Numbered from the stretch's first letter, positions 22,679 to 35,200 are shown. The stretch: 64,000 bases of DNA from Kitasatospora sp. NBC_00458 (GCF_036013975.1 NZ_CP107904.1:6791001-6855000), one strand, 5' to 3'. Program-made: numbers and translations. Notes: generated by a model not told the origin, from the sequence alone.

Positions 22679-25600
22679 ATGACGAACGAGGAAAGACTCC
22701 GTCATTTTCTCAAGCAGGTCACGGCCGAGCTGCACGACAGCCGCCGGCGTCTGAAGGAGATCGAGGACGCGGGCTCGGAGCCGATCGCGATCGTCTCGAT
22801 GAGCTGTCGTTTTCCGGGCGGTGTGGATTCCCCCGAGAAGCTGTGGGACCTGCTCGTGTCGGAGGGCGAGACGATCGGCGGCCTGCCGAGCGGCCGGGGG
22901 TGGGACCTGCGGGAGCTCCTGGGCGAGGACGGCTCCGGTGTCTCGGCCACCGCCGAGGGCGGCTTCCTCGGTGACGCGGATCTCTTCGACGCGGGGTTCT
23001 TCGGCATATCGCCCCGGGAGGCGCTGGCGATGGACCCGCAGCAGCGGCTCCTGCTGGAGACCTCCTGGGAGCTGCTGGAGCGGGCGGCGATCAACCCGCA
23101 CGCACTGCGGGGGAGCCGGACCGGGGTCTTCGTCGGCCTGACCAACCAGGACTACGGATTCCGCCCGTTCCAGGGGCCGGAGAGCACCGCGGGGTACCTG
23201 CTGACCGGCAGTACGACGAGTGTCGCGTCGGGGCGGATCTCCTACGTGCTGGGCCTGGAGGGTCCGGCGCTGACCGTCGACACCGCCTGCTCCTCGTCCC
23301 TGGTGACGCTGCACCTGGCGGCCCGCGCGCTGCGCGAGGGCGAGTGCGACCTCGCGCTCGCGGGCGGAGTGTGCGTCATGTCGTCGCCCAACATGATCGT
23401 GGAGTTCAGCAGGCAGGGCGGTGTGGCGGCGGACGGCCGGTGCAAGGCGTTCTCCGCCGGCGCCGACGGCATGGGGCCCGGCGAGGGTGTCGGCCTCGTC
23501 CTGGTGGAGCGGCTCTCCGACGCGCTGCGCAACGGCCACGAGGTGCTGGCGGTGCTGCAGGGGAGCGCGGTCAACCAGGACGGCGCGTCGAACGGTCTGA
23601 CGGCGCCGAACGGCCCCTCCCAGCAGCGGGTGATCCGCGACGCCCTGGCGGACGCCGGGCTCACCGCCGGGCAGGTCGACGCGGTCGAGGCGCACGGGAC
23701 CGGCACGAAGCTGGGCGATCCGATCGAGGCGCAGGCGCTTCTCGCCACCTACGGCCGGGACCGTTCCGCCGGACGGCCCCTGTGGCTCGGGTCGTTGAAG
23801 TCGAACATCGGTCACACGCAGGCGGCGGCGGGGGTGGCCGGTGTGATCAAGATGGTGTTGGCGCTGCGGGCCGGAGTGCTGCCGCGGACGCTGCACGTGG
23901 ACGAGCCGTCGCCGTTCGTGGACTGGTCGACGGGTGCGGTGGAGCTGCTGACGGAGGCCCGGGAGTGGCCCGAGGGCGACGAGCCCCGCCGTGCCGGAGT
24001 GTCCTCCTTCGGGGTCAGCGGGACCAACGCCCATGTGATCCTGGCGGAGGCGCCGCCCCGTCGGCGGTCGGAGCCGACCGGGGGCGGACCCTCCGGCACC
24101 GCGCCGTTCCCGGTGCCCGTGGTGCTCTCGGGCCGCGCCGACGAGGGTGTCCGCGCACTGGCCGGGCGCTGGGCCGACTGGCTGGCGACGGCTCCCGAGG
24201 TGCGTCCGCAGGATCTCGCCGCGGTGTCCACGTGTTCCCGGGCGCTGCTGGACCGCACGGCGGTGGTGGTCGCCGCCGACGCGGCCGAACTCGCCGCCGG
24301 GCTGGCCGCGGTGGCCGGCGGAGCGGTCGAGCCGGACAGCGCGGTGGAGGGGCCGCTCGCCGTCCTGTTCACCGGCCAGGGCGCTCAGCGGGTCGGTATG
24401 GGCGACGGGCTGTACCGCGCGTTCCCCGTCTTCGCGGAGGCGTTCGACGCGGTCTGCCGTGAACTGGACCGCCATCTGCCGGTGCCGCTGCGCGAGGTCG
24501 TGTTCGCCGAGCCCGGATCGGACCGGGCGGCCCTGCTCGACGGTACCGACTACACCCAGGCAGGGCTGTTCGCGGTGGAGGTCGCGCTCTACCGGCTGGT
24601 CGAGGCGTGGGGGGTGCGGCCGGAGTTCCTGCTCGGCCACTCCGTCGGCGAGCTCGTCGCGGCGCACGTGGCGGGTGTCTGGTCGCTGCCGGACGCCGCC
24701 CGGGTGGTCGCCGCCCGGGGCCGTCTCATGCAGGCGCTCCCGCCCGGCGGGGCGATGGGCGCGGTGGCCGCGGGTGAGGAGGAGGTGCTCCAGGCCCTCG
24801 CCGGCCTCCCCGGCCGGATCGGCGTCGCGGCCGTCAACGGCCCGTCCTCCGCGGTGGTGTCGGGCGATGCCGAGGCGGTGGCGACCGTGCTCGCCGGGTT
24901 CGCCGACCGGGGGGTGCGCACCCGGAGGCTGACGGTCGGCCATGCGTTCCACTCGGAGCTCATGGAGCCGATGCTCGCCGACTTCGCGCGGGTGCTGGGC
25001 GAGGTCGAGTACTCCGCACCGGTCCTTCCCGTGGTGTCCGACCTCACGGGGGAGTTCGTCACCGAGGAGCTGCGCGAGCCCGACTACTGGGTGCGCCAGG
25101 TCCGCGGGTGCGTGCGTTTCGCCCGGGGCGTCGACACACTCCTGGACGCCGGCACCCGGACCTTCCTGGAGATCGGGCCGGACGGGGTGCTCTCGGCGAT
25201 GGCCGAGGAGTGCGCCACCGCGGCCGGCACGGCGGTGGCCTGCGTCCCGGCACTGCGCCGCGGTCGGGACGAGGCGCACGGTGCGGTGACCGCCCTCGGC
25301 CGGCTCTTCGCCCGCGGCACGGCGGTCGACTGGGACGCCTTCCTCTCCGGTACCGGCGCCCGGCCGGTGCCGGCGCCCACCTCGCCGTTCCAGCGGCAGC
25401 GCTACTGGGTGGACGCCCCCGCCGTCGGGGGCGGCGGCGCCGACGGCGCGGGGCACCCGCTGCTCGACCACTGGGTCGGGTCCGCCTCCGGGGACGAGGC
25501 GTTCGCCACCGGGCTGCTCTCGCTCGGTTCCCACCCGTGGCTCGCCGACCACACCGTGCTGGAGAGCGTCCTGGTCCCCGGAACGGCGTTCGTCGAGCTC

Positions 25601-28600
25601 GCCTGGTGGGCGGGCGAGCGGCTCGGCTGCGAGGGCGTGCACGAGCTGAACCTGTACGCGCCGCTGGTGCTCCCCGCGCAGGGGCACGTCCGGGTCCAGC
25701 TGGAGGTCGGCCGCCCCGATGAGGACGGGCGGCGGCCGATCGCGGTGTACTCGCGTCCCGACGGCTCCGGTCCGGCGCCGTGGACGAGGCACGCGGAGGG
25801 GGTCCTCGAACCCTCGGCCGATCGCCCCGGCACCCTGCCCGAGTTCTCGGCCTGGCCGCCGGCCGGCGCCGAGCCGGTCGCCCTCGACGGCTTCTACACC
25901 GGCCTGCTGGCGGACGGCCTCCAGTACGGACCCGCCTTCCAGGGCCTGCGGGCGGCCTGGCGGCGCGGTGCGGAGGTCTTCGCCGAGGTCGAGCTGCCGC
26001 CCGGGGCCGCCGCCGACGCGGCCCGGTTCGGCCTGCACCCGGCGCTCCTGGACGCCGCCCTGCACGCGCTCGGCCCGCTCGCCCGGGAGGACGACGAGCC
26101 GGGCTCGGCCCGGCTGCCGTTCTCGTGGAGCGGGCTGCGCCTGTACGCGGCCGGGGCCGCCTCGCTGCGGGTCCGGCTCACCCGCCGCCCCAACGGCGAC
26201 GTCGTGCTGGTCGCCGCGGACGCGGACGGCGCGCCGGTGGCCGCGGTGGACGCGCTCGCCCTCCGGCCGCTGGCGCCGCAAGCGCTGCGGTCCCGGGCCG
26301 GCGCGGAGACGGACCTGCTGTTCCGCACCGACTGGGTCGCGCACGAGGGCCCCGGCGATACGCCGTCCGTCCGGCTCGCCGTGGTCGGCACGGAACCGGA
26401 CACCCGGCTGTCCGGGGAGCCGCCGCACCACGCCGACCTCGCGGAACTGCGCCTGGCGCTGGACGCCGGCACGGCGGCCCCCGAGGTGCTGCTGGCCTGC
26501 TGCCCGCCCAGCCGGGACGAGGATCCCGCCGCGGCCGCCCACCGGGCCGCCGGCTGGGCCCTGGACCTGCTCCAGGACTGGCTCGCGGACGAACGCCTCG
26601 CCGCCGGGAGGCTGGTGGTGGCGACGCGCGGTGCGGTGGCGCTCCCACCCGGTACGGGGCCGGTCGACCTGGCGCACGCCGCCGTCAGCGGCCTCGTCCG
26701 ATCGGCGCAGACGGAGCACCCGGACCGGATCGTGCTGCTCGACCTCGACCCGGCCGCAGGTGCCCCGGACCTCCGGCAGGTCGTCCGGGCCGCTGTGTCC
26801 GGTGAGCCCGAGACGGTGCTGAGGGACGGGCGTCCGCACGTCCGCCGACTGGTCAGGGCGGACGGCGACACCGGCCTCACCCCGCCGCCCGGCGCCGCCT
26901 GGCGCCTGGACACCACTGGTCAGGGCACCCTCGACAACCTCGCGCTGCTGCCGTGCGACGAAGCCGGGGAGCCCCTCGGCGAGGGCCGGATGCGCGTCGC
27001 GGTGCGCGCGGCCGGGATGAACTTCAGGGACACCCTGATCGCCCTCGGCATGTACCCCGGGGCCGCCCGGCTCGGCGTCGAGGGCGCCGGCGTGGTCACC
27101 GAGGTCGGACCGGGTGTCACCGGATTCCGTCCCGGGGACCGGGTGATGGGCCTGCTCGACGGCTCCTTCGGCCCGTCCGCGGTGGCCGACCACCGGACGG
27201 TGATCGGCCTCCCCGCCGGCTGGACCTTCGCCGAGGGCGCGACCGCGACCGTGGCGTACCTGACCGCCTGGTACGGGCTGGTCGACCTCGCGGGGCTGCG
27301 GGGGAACGAGTCGGTCCTGGTGCACGCCGCGGCGGGCGGCGTCGGCACGGCCGCGGTGCGGCTCGCCCGGCACCTGGGTGCCGAGGTGTTCGGCACCGCC
27401 AGCGAGCCGAAGTGGGACGCGCTGCGTGCCGCCGGCCTGGACGACCGGCACATCTCCTCCTCGCGGAGCCTGGAGTTCCGTGAGCGGATCCTCGCCGCCA
27501 CCGGCGGCCGGGGCGTCGACGTCGTGCTGAACTGCCTCGCCGGTCCCTTCCTGGACGCGTCGCTGGACCTGCTGCCCCGGGGCGGCAGGTTCCTGGAGAT
27601 CGGCAAACTCGACCTCCGGGAACCGGACGGCGTCGCCGCCGACCACCCGGGCGTGCGGTACCGGGCGTTCGACCTGGCCGACCCCGGGCCCGAGCGGCTG
27701 GGCGAGATCCTCGGCGAGCTGTCCGCGCTGTTCGAGCGGGGAGTCCTGGCCCCGGTCCCGGTGACCTCCTGGGACATCCGCCGGGCCCCCGCGGCGTTCC
27801 GGGCACTGAGCCAGGCGACGCTGACCGGCCGGGCCGCCCTCACCGTGGGCGTCGCGTTCGGCCCGGACGACGCCGTCCTGATCACCGGCGGTACCGGCAC
27901 CCTGGGCCGGCTGGTGGCGCGCCACCTGGTGACCCGGCACGGCCTGGGGCACGTGGTGCTCGCCGGCCGGAGCGGAGCCGAGACGCCGGAGACCGCCGCG
28001 CTCCGCGCCGAACTCGGACGACACGGCGCCGTGCTCCGGGTGGCCGCGTGCGATGCCGCCGACCGGCGGTCCCTCGCCGCGCTGCTCGACTCCGTCCAGG
28101 CCGGCCACCGCCTGGCCGGTGTCGTGCACGCCGCCGGCGTCACCGACGACGCGGTGATCACCTCGCTGAGTCGCGAGCGGCTCTCCGGGGTGCTGAGCCC
28201 GAAGGTCGACGGTGCCTGGAACCTGCACCGGCTGACCGAGCACCTGGACCTCGACCTGTTCGTGCTGTTCTCCTCGGCGGCAGCCGTGCTCGGCGGCGCC
28301 GGACAGGGCGGCTACTCGGCGGCCAACGCCTTCCTGGACGCCGTCGCGGAGCACCGGCGCTCCCGCGGCCTGGCCGCGGTGTCGCTGGCATGGGGGCTGT
28401 GGGAGCAGGCCAGTGGAATGACCGGTCGCCTGGCGGAGCGGGATTTGCGCCGGGTCGGACGGGTCGGTGTCGCGCCGCTGAGCACCGAGGCCGCCCTCGC
28501 CCTGTTCGACGGCGGACTCGTCGCCGACCGCGCCGTGCTGGTGCCCGCCAGGCTGGACCTCGCAGGCCTGCGCTCCCGGTACGCCGACGGATCCGTTCCG

Positions 28601-29185
28601 GCGGTGCTCCGACAGCTCGTCAAGGTCCGCCGCGCGGCCGCCTCCGCGGTGTCCGTGCCCGCGGGCGGCGGTCTCGGCCCCGGGCTGGCGGGGCTGTCCC
28701 CGGAGGATCGCCGCCGCACCGTGCTGGACCTCGTGCTCGCGCGTACCGCCGCCGTGCTCGGACACGCGGCCGCGGCCGCCGTCGAGCCGGAACAGGCCTT
28801 CAAGGAGATCGGATTCGACTCACTGACCGTGGTGGAGCTCCGGAACCACCTGCAGACGGCCACCGGGCTCACGCTGCCCGCCACTCTCGTCTTCGACCAC
28901 CCGACACCGGCCGCCCTGACCGAGAACCTCCTCGCGCTCCTCGTCCCCGCCGAGGCGACGGCGGCCCAGCGGGTGCTGCGCGGACTGGAGCGCCTGGAGA
29001 CGGACATCGAGGCCGTCGGCGCCGACGACGAGGAGCTCGGGGAAGTGGCGCGCCGCCTCAAGCGGCTGATGAGGGTCCTCGACCCGACCGGTGCCCCGGA
29101 CAGCGCGGCCGGCTCGTCGCTCGACGACGCCACGGCCGACGAGGTCCTCGCGTTCATCGACAGCGAATTCAGCGATCTCGGGTGA
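22679..29185 (+). CDS. Type I PKS, module 3: KS-AT(malonyl)-DH-ER-KR-ACP
   Basis: This 2168-residue protein begins with a class-1 coiled-coil docking helix (MTNEERLRHFLKQVTAELH). Domains are KS (33-458, Cys204), AT (559-885, GHSVGE and HAFH, hence malonyl), DH (925-1201), ER (1408-1722, HAAAGGVG), KR (1731-1935) and ACP (2015-2091, Ser2048), followed by a C-terminal docking tail. The DH has its His in HTVLESVLVP (the motif Gly is Glu) and its Asp in LLDAALHAL. The KR has TGGTGTLG, an Asp-Asp pair (VTDDAV) and no A-type Trp, so it is B type. All domains look active, giving a methylene. It lies 63 bases after the previous PKS gene, with TAGGGGAA as a probable ribosome site. Confidence 0.97.
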   Translation: MTNEERLRHFLKQVTAELHDSRRRLKEIEDAGSEPIAIVSMSCRFPGGVDSPEKLWDLLVSEGETIGGLPSGRGWDLRELLGEDGSGVSATAEGGFLGDADLFDAGFFGISPREALAMDPQQRLLLETSWELLERAAINPHALRGSRTGVFVGLTNQDYGFRPFQGPESTAGYLLTGSTTSVASGRISYVLGLEGPALTVDTACSSSLVTLHLAARALREGECDLALAGGVCVMSSPNMIVEFSRQGGVAADGRCKAFSAGADGMGPGEGVGLVLVERLSDALRNGHEVLAVLQGSAVNQDGASNGLTAPNGPSQQRVIRDALADAGLTAGQVDAVEAHGTGTKLGDPIEAQALLATYGRDRSAGRPLWLGSLKSNIGHTQAAAGVAGVIKMVLALRAGVLPRTLHVDEPSPFVDWSTGAVELLTEAREWPEGDEPRRAGVSSFGVSGTNAHVILAEAPPRRRSEPTGGGPSGTAPFPVPVVLSGRADEGVRALAGRWADWLATAPEVRPQDLAAVSTCSRALLDRTAVVVAADAAELAAGLAAVAGGAVEPDSAVEGPLAVLFTGQGAQRVGMGDGLYRAFPVFAEAFDAVCRELDRHLPVPLREVVFAEPGSDRAALLDGTDYTQAGLFAVEVALYRLVEAWGVRPEFLLGHSVGELVAAHVAGVWSLPDAARVVAARGRLMQALPPGGAMGAVAAGEEEVLQALAGLPGRIGVAAVNGPSSAVVSGDAEAVATVLAGFADRGVRTRRLTVGHAFHSELMEPMLADFARVLGEVEYSAPVLPVVSDLTGEFVTEELREPDYWVRQVRGCVRFARGVDTLLDAGTRTFLEIGPDGVLSAMAEECATAAGTAVACVPALRRGRDEAHGAVTALGRLFARGTAVDWDAFLSGTGARPVPAPTSPFQRQRYWVDAPAVGGGGADGAGHPLLDHWVGSASGDEAFATGLLSLGSHPWLADHTVLESVLVPGTAFVELAWWAGERLGCEGVHELNLYAPLVLPAQGHVRVQLEVGRPDEDGRRPIAVYSRPDGSGPAPWTRHAEGVLEPSADRPGTLPEFSAWPPAGAEPVALDGFYTGLLADGLQYGPAFQGLRAAWRRGAEVFAEVELPPGAAADAARFGLHPALLDAALHALGPLAREDDEPGSARLPFSWSGLRLYAAGAASLRVRLTRRPNGDVVLVAADADGAPVAAVDALALRPLAPQALRSRAGAETDLLFRTDWVAHEGPGDTPSVRLAVVGTEPDTRLSGEPPHHADLAELRLALDAGTAAPEVLLACCPPSRDEDPAAAAHRAAGWALDLLQDWLADERLAAGRLVVATRGAVALPPGTGPVDLAHAAVSGLVRSAQTEHPDRIVLLDLDPAAGAPDLRQVVRAAVSGEPETVLRDGRPHVRRLVRADGDTGLTPPPGAAWRLDTTGQGTLDNLALLPCDEAGEPLGEGRMRVAVRAAGMNFRDTLIALGMYPGAARLGVEGAGVVTEVGPGVTGFRPGDRVMGLLDGSFGPSAVADHRTVIGLPAGWTFAEGATATVAYLTAWYGLVDLAGLRGNESVLVHAAAGGVGTAAVRLARHLGAEVFGTASEPKWDALRAAGLDDRHISSSRSLEFRERILAATGGRGVDVVLNCLAGPFLDASLDLLPRGGRFLEIGKLDLREPDGVAADHPGVRYRAFDLADPGPERLGEILGELSALFERGVLAPVPVTSWDIRRAPAAFRALSQATLTGRAALTVGVAFGPDDAVLITGGTGTLGRLVARHLVTRHGLGHVVLAGRSGAETPETAALRAELGRHGAVLRVAACDAADRRSLAALLDSVQAGHRLAGVVHAAGVTDDAVITSLSRERLSGVLSPKVDGAWNLHRLTEHLDLDLFVLFSSAAAVLGGAGQGGYSAANAFLDAVAEHRRSRGLAAVSLAWGLWEQASGMTGRLAERDLRRVGRVGVAPLSTEAALALFDGGLVADRAVLVPARLDLAGLRSRYADGSVPAVLRQLVKVRRAAASAVSVPAGGGLGPGLAGLSPEDRRRTVLDLVLARTAAVLGHAAAAAVEPEQAFKEIGFDSLTVVELRNHLQTATGLTLPATLVFDHPTPAALTENLLALLVPAEATAAQRVLRGLERLETDIEAVGADDEELGEVARRLKRLMRVLDPTGAPDSAAGSSLDDATADEVLAFIDSEFSDLG

Positions 29186-29251
29186 GCGGCCGTACCGCCG
29201 GCCACGCCTGACCCGTCATGAAACCGCCTCACGGCAAAGGAGTTGATCGCA

Positions 29252-32200
29252 GTGGTAAGTGACGGGAAGCTCGTCGACTACCTCAAGAAGGTCACCGCCG
29301 ATCTGCAGCGGACCCGGCAGCGGTTGCACGAGTTGGAGTCGGCCGAGCCGGATCCCATCGCGATCGTCTCCATCGGCTGCCGCTACCCGGGCGGCATCCG
29401 GTCCCCGGAGGATCTCTGGGAGTTCGCCCGCGCCGGGCGCGACGCGGTGGCCGCCTTCCCCGCGGACCGCGGCTGGGACGTTTCGGGCCTCGGGGCCGAG
29501 GTCCGGCGGGAGGGCGGATTCCTCTACGACGCAGGGGAGTTCGATGCCGGATTCTTCGGCATCTCGCCGCGCGAGGCGCTGGCGATGGACCCGCAGCAGC
29601 GGCTGCTCCTGGAGACCTCGTGGGAGGCCTTCGAACGGGCCGGGATCGACCCCACCACGCTCCGCGGCGGTGACGGCGCGGTCTTCGTCGGCATGGCCGA
29701 TCAGCGGTACGGCCCCCACGACGAGCAGGCCCGCCGGGAGGTGCTGGGACACCTCCTCACCGGCACCACCAGCAGCGTCGCCTCGGGGCGCCTCTCCTAC
29801 ACCCTGGGTCTGGAGGGACCGGCCCTCACGGTCGACACCGCCTGCTCGTCCTCGCTGGTGGCCCTGCACCTCGCGGTCGCCGCCCTGCGGTCCGGCGAGT
29901 GCTCCTTCGCGCTGGCCGGCGGCGCCGCGGTGATGGCCGGTCCGCAGCTGTACGCCGAGTTCGCCCAGCAGGGCGGGCTCGCCGGGGACGCCAGGTGCAA
30001 GGCCTTCGCGGCGGCGGCCGACGGCACCGGATGGGGCGAGGGCGTCGGCGTCCTCCTGCTGGAGCGGCTCTCCGACGCCCAGCGGCTCGGGCACCCCGTG
30101 CTGGCCGTGGTCAGAGGTACCGCGGTCAACCAGGACGGTGCGTCGAACGGCCTCACGGCGCCGAACGGCCCGTCCCAGCAGCGGGTGATCCGCCAGGCCC
30201 TGGACGACGCCGGGCTGAGCCCCGGCCAGGTCGACGCGGTCGAGGCGCACGGCACCGGCACCCGGCTCGGGGACCCGGTCGAGGCGCAGGCGCTGCTCGC
30301 CGCCTACGGGCAGGACCGCCCGGACGGCCGACCGCTCTGGCTCGGCTCGGTCAAGTCCAACCTCGGCCACACCCAGGCGGCCTCCGGTCTGGCCGGAGTG
30401 ATCAAGATGGTCATGGCGATGCGGCACGGCCTGCTGCCCGCCACGCTGCACGTGGACGAGCCGACCCCGGAGGTCGACTGGTCCGCCGGTGACGTCCGGC
30501 TGCTGACCGAGCAGCGGGACTGGCCGCGGACCGGCCGGGCCCGGCGGTCCGCCGTCTCCTCCTTCGGCATCAGCGGCACCAACGCGCACGTGATCCTGGA
30601 ACAGGCCCCCGAGACCGCGCCGACCGAGCCCGACGACGGGACCACCGCACCGGCCGGCGCCCCGGTGGTGTGGCTGCTCTCCGCCCGGGGGGAGGACGCG
30701 CTGCGGGCGCAGGCCGACCGGCTGGGCCGCGCGGTCGAGGCCGCACCCGAGGTGGCGCCGACCGACTGGGCGTCCGCGCTGGCGACGACCCGGGCCGCGC
30801 TGACCCACCGCGCCGCCGTCGTCGGGGCCGACCGCGCGCAGCTGCTCGACGGGCTCGACGCCCTCGCCCGGGGCGCGGTCCACCCCCGGGTCGTGCACGG
30901 CAGGACCCGGCCGGCCGGCCGGCTCGCGTTCCTCTTCACCGGGCAGGGCGCGCAGCGCCCCGGCATGGGCCGCGGCCTGTACGAGGCGTACCCGCGGTTC
31001 GCCGAGGCGTTCGACGAGGTGTGCGCCAGGCTCGACCCGCTGCTGGAGCACCCGCTCAAGGACGTCGTCCTGGCCGGGGCGGAGGCGGACGGCGAGCCGC
31101 TGGTGAACCGCACCGTGTACGCCCAGGCGGCGCTGTTCGCCGTGGAGGTGGCGTTGTTCCGCCTCCTGGAGCACTGGAACCTCACCCCCGACCACCTCCT
31201 CGGCCACTCGATCGGCGAGCTGAGCGCCGCCCACGTCGCCGACGTGCTCTCGCTGGACGACGCCTGCACGCTGGTCGCCGCCCGCGGCCGCCTCATGCAG
31301 GCGCTGCCTCCGGGCGGGGCGATGCTCGCCGTCGAGCTGCCCGAATCGGACCTGCCGGACCTCCTGGCGGAAGCCGGGGACATCGGGCCGACGGCGGTCG
31401 CGGCCGTCAACGGCCCCAAGGCGCTGGTGCTCTCCGGAGCCGGGGCGACGATCGAGGAGCTCGCCCGGGTCTGCGCCCTGCGGGGGCACCGCCACCGCCG
31501 GCTGACGGTCAGCCACGCCTTCCACTCGCACCTCATGGACCCGATGCTGGCCGACTTCCGGGCCGTGGCGCAGACCCTGGAGTTCCGCGCCCCGCGGATC
31601 CCGATCGTCTCCGACCTGACCGGTGAGCCGGTCACCGCGGAGCGACTGTGCTCGCCCGAGTACTGGGTGCGGCACGTCCGCGAGGCCGTCCGGTTCCACG
31701 ACGGGATGCGCACGCTTCACTCCCTGGGGGTGACGGCCTGCCTCGAACTGGGCCCCGGCGGGGTGCTCACCGCCATGGCCCGCGACTGCCTCGCCGGCCT
31801 CGCCGACCCCGGCGACGAGGTGGCGCTGGTCCCCGCGCTGGAACGCGATCGCGAGGAGCCGCACGTCCTGCTCGCCGGCCTCGCCGAACTGCACCTCCGC
31901 GGCCGGTCGGTGGACTGGGCGGCGGTCCTCGGGACGGACCCGGCCCGGCGGCCGCCCGCACTGCCGACCTACGCCTTCCGGAAGCAGCGGTACTGGCTGC
32001 CGGCCAGCCCCTCCGCGACCGCCGCGCCGACGCTCGACGACACGGCCGCGCACGAAGGCGACCGCTTGCTGCACCGGCTCGGCTGGGAGCCGGTCAGCCG
32101 GCCCGGGGACGGCGGCCCGGGCGGCACCTGGCTCGTGGCCGTCCCGGCCGCCGCCCAGGACGACCCGGTGGCCGTCGCGGTCCTGGAGGCCCTGGAACGG

Positions 32201-35200
32201 CACGCGGACGGGGTGGTGACCCTGCCCACCGGTCCGGCGGACACCGACCGGGCCGCCCTCGCCGCCCGGCTCGGGGCCGCGCTCGACGGCGGCCCGGCCC
32301 CGGCGGGCGTGCTCTCCCTGCTGGCCCTCGACCGGACGCCGGACCGGCAGGCGCCGCTGGTGCCGGCCGCCCTGGCCGCCACCACCACCCTGCTCCAGGC
32401 GCTCGGCGACGCGGAGGTGCGCGCCCCGCTCTGGTGCGTCACCCGGGGTGCGGTCGCCGTCAGCGGCGACGACGCCCCGGCCGATCGGGGCCAGGCGTTC
32501 TTCCCGGGCCTCGGCCGGGCCGCCGCCGGCGAGTTCCCCGGCCGTTGGGGCGGTCTGATCGATCTGGCCGCCGGCCCGCAGGACCACGCGGCCCGGTTGG
32601 TCGCGCTGCTCGCGGACCCGCGGGGCGAGGACGAACTCGCCGTGCGGGCGAACGGCGTGTTCGCCCGCAGGCTGACCCGGGCGGTCCGGCGGCCCGCGCA
32701 CGGCCCGTCCTGGCGGTCCGGCGGCGCCACCCTGGTCACGGGCGACACCGGAGCCGTGACCGGCGACCTGGTCGGCTGGCTCACCGCCGGCGCGCAGCGG
32801 CACCTGGTGCTCCTCCACGGGCCCGGGCAGCCGGCTCCCGACCTCGCGGCCCTCCGGACGGGTCTGGCCGACGGCAGCACCTGCACCACCGCCGTCTGGG
32901 ACGGGCACGACCCCGAGGCCCTCCGCGCGGCGCTCCCGGCCGACCACCCGCTCACGGCCGTCGTCCACATCGAGAACCCCGCCCCGTCCGTGCCCGGCGC
33001 GGGATCCGTGCTGCGCGCCACCGACCCCGGGCGGCTGTCCCGGGAGCTGCACGACCGGGCCGCGGGCGCGGCGCTGACGGCCGACCTGCTCGCGGCCACC
33101 GACCTCGACGCCTTCGTCATGCTGTCGTCGGTCAGCGGAGCGTGGGGCGGCGAGGACGCCGTGCACGTCCTCGCGCACGGACTGCTGGAGTCCCTGGCCC
33201 AGCGGCTGCGCGCCGACGGGGTGCCCGCCCTCTGCGTGGCCTGGGGCCCCTGGGGTGCGGACGCGGGTCCGGACGCGCCGGTCCCGGGCGCGGACCTCGG
33301 GCTGGCCCCGATGCCTCCCCGCCTGGCCCTTGAGGCCCTGGGCCGGGCGCTCGGCGCCGACGAGGCGGTCGCGGTCGTCGCGGACATCGACTGGGGAGCC
33401 TTCCACCCCCGGTTCACCGCGGTCCGCCCCCGCCCGCTCGTCGCCGACCTGCCCGAGGTGCGGGCCCTGTCCGGCGCCACCGGCCGGGAGGTGCGGGCGG
33501 TCGCCCCGGACCACCCGCTGGCCGCCGTCGACCCGGCGGAACTGCCGCACCGCCTGCTGGAACTCGTCCGCTCGCACGCCGCAGCCGTCCTGGGACACGC
33601 GTCGGCCGATGCGGTCCCCCCGGGCCAGCCGTTCCAGGAACTCGGCTTCGACTCGCTGACGGCGGTCCGGTTCCGCGACCGGCTCGCGGCGGAGAGCGGC
33701 CTGCCGGTCCCCGCGACGGTGGTCTTCGACTACCCGACCCCGGACGCGGTCGCCGCGTACCTGCGCGAGGAACTGCTCGGCGTCGCCGTCGACGCCGGTC
33801 CGCCGTCCACCGGCGCGGCCGTGACCGACGAGCCCGTCGCCATCGTCGGCATGGCCTGCCGCTACCCCGGCGCCGTGGCCGGACCGGAGGACCTCTGGCG
33901 CCTGGTGGTGTCGGGAGGCGACGGGATCGGCGGGTTCCCCCTCGACCGGGGGTGGGACGTCGCAGCGCTGCGCCGCGGCGACGCCTCGGGCGGCGCGGCC
34001 ATGCCGACCGAGGGCGGCTTCCTCCCCGACGCGGCCGATTTCGACGCGGGCTTCTTCGGGGTGGCACCCCGGGAGGCACTGGCGATGGACCCGCAGCAGC
34101 GGCTGCTGCTGGAGGTGTCCTGGGAGGCGCTGGAGCAGGCCGGCATCGACGGATCCGCGTTGCGCGGCAGCACCACCGGCGTCTTCTCCGGCGTGGCCGG
34201 CTCGGACTACGCCCAGGTGCTCTCCGGGGTGCCCGATGCCGAGGGCTACCTGATGACGGGCACCGCCACCAGCGTGGTCTCCGGCCGGATCGCCTACGCC
34301 CTCGGCCTTGAGGGCCCGGCGGTCACCGTGGACACCGCCTGCTCCTCCTCGCTCGTCGCCCTGCACCTGGCCGTGCAGTCGCTGCGGAACGGGGAGTGCG
34401 GACTCGCGCTGGCCGGCGGTGTGACCGTGATGAGCACTCCGGTGGGCTTCGTGGAGTTCGCCCGGCAGAACGGCCTCGCGGCGGACGGGCGCTGCAAGTC
34501 CTTCGCGGCGTCGGCCGACGGCACCGGCTGGGCCGAGGGCGTCGGCGTCCTGGTCGTCGAGCGCCTGTCCGACGCCCTGCGCAACGGTCACCGGGTGCTC
34601 GCCACCGTGCGCGGCAGCGCGATCAACCAGGACGGCGCGTCGAACGGCCTCACCGCGCCGAACGGCCCGTCCCAGCAGCGGGTGATCCGCCGGGCGCTGG
34701 CCGTCGCGGGCCTCGCCCCCCGGGACGTGGACCTCGTCGAGGCCCATGGGACCGGCACCCGCCTGGGCGACCCCATCGAGGCCCAGGCGCTCCTCGCCGC
34801 GTACGGCCGCGACCGGGCGCACGACAGGCCGCTCTACCTCGGCTCCCTCAAGTCGAACATCGGCCACACGATGGCGGCGGCCGGCGTCGGCGGCGTGATC
34901 AAGACCGTGATGGCGCTTCGGAACGGCGTGCTCCCCGCGACGCTGCACGTCGACGAGCCCACCCCGCAGGTCGACTGGTCCTCCGGCGCGGTGGAACTGC
35001 TCACCGAGAGCAGGGCGTGGCCGGAGACCGGCCGGCTGAGGCGGGCCGGCGTCTCGTCCTTCGGGATGAGCGGCACCAACGCGCACGTGATCCTGGAACA
35101 GGCCCCCGAGCAGCCGGAGCCGACCTCCGTCCCGGACGGCGAGCCGGCGGCGGTCCGGCCGTGGGTGATCTCCGCCCGGACCCCCGACGCGCTCCGCGCA

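Noticed and set aside
25550..25580. Module 3 DH as inactive because the motif Gly is Glu (HTVLESVLVP)
   Set aside because: The catalytic His, the Pro and the Asp helix are present, and the two other intact DHs in the window also have an acidic residue there. An ER follows, so activity is expected.
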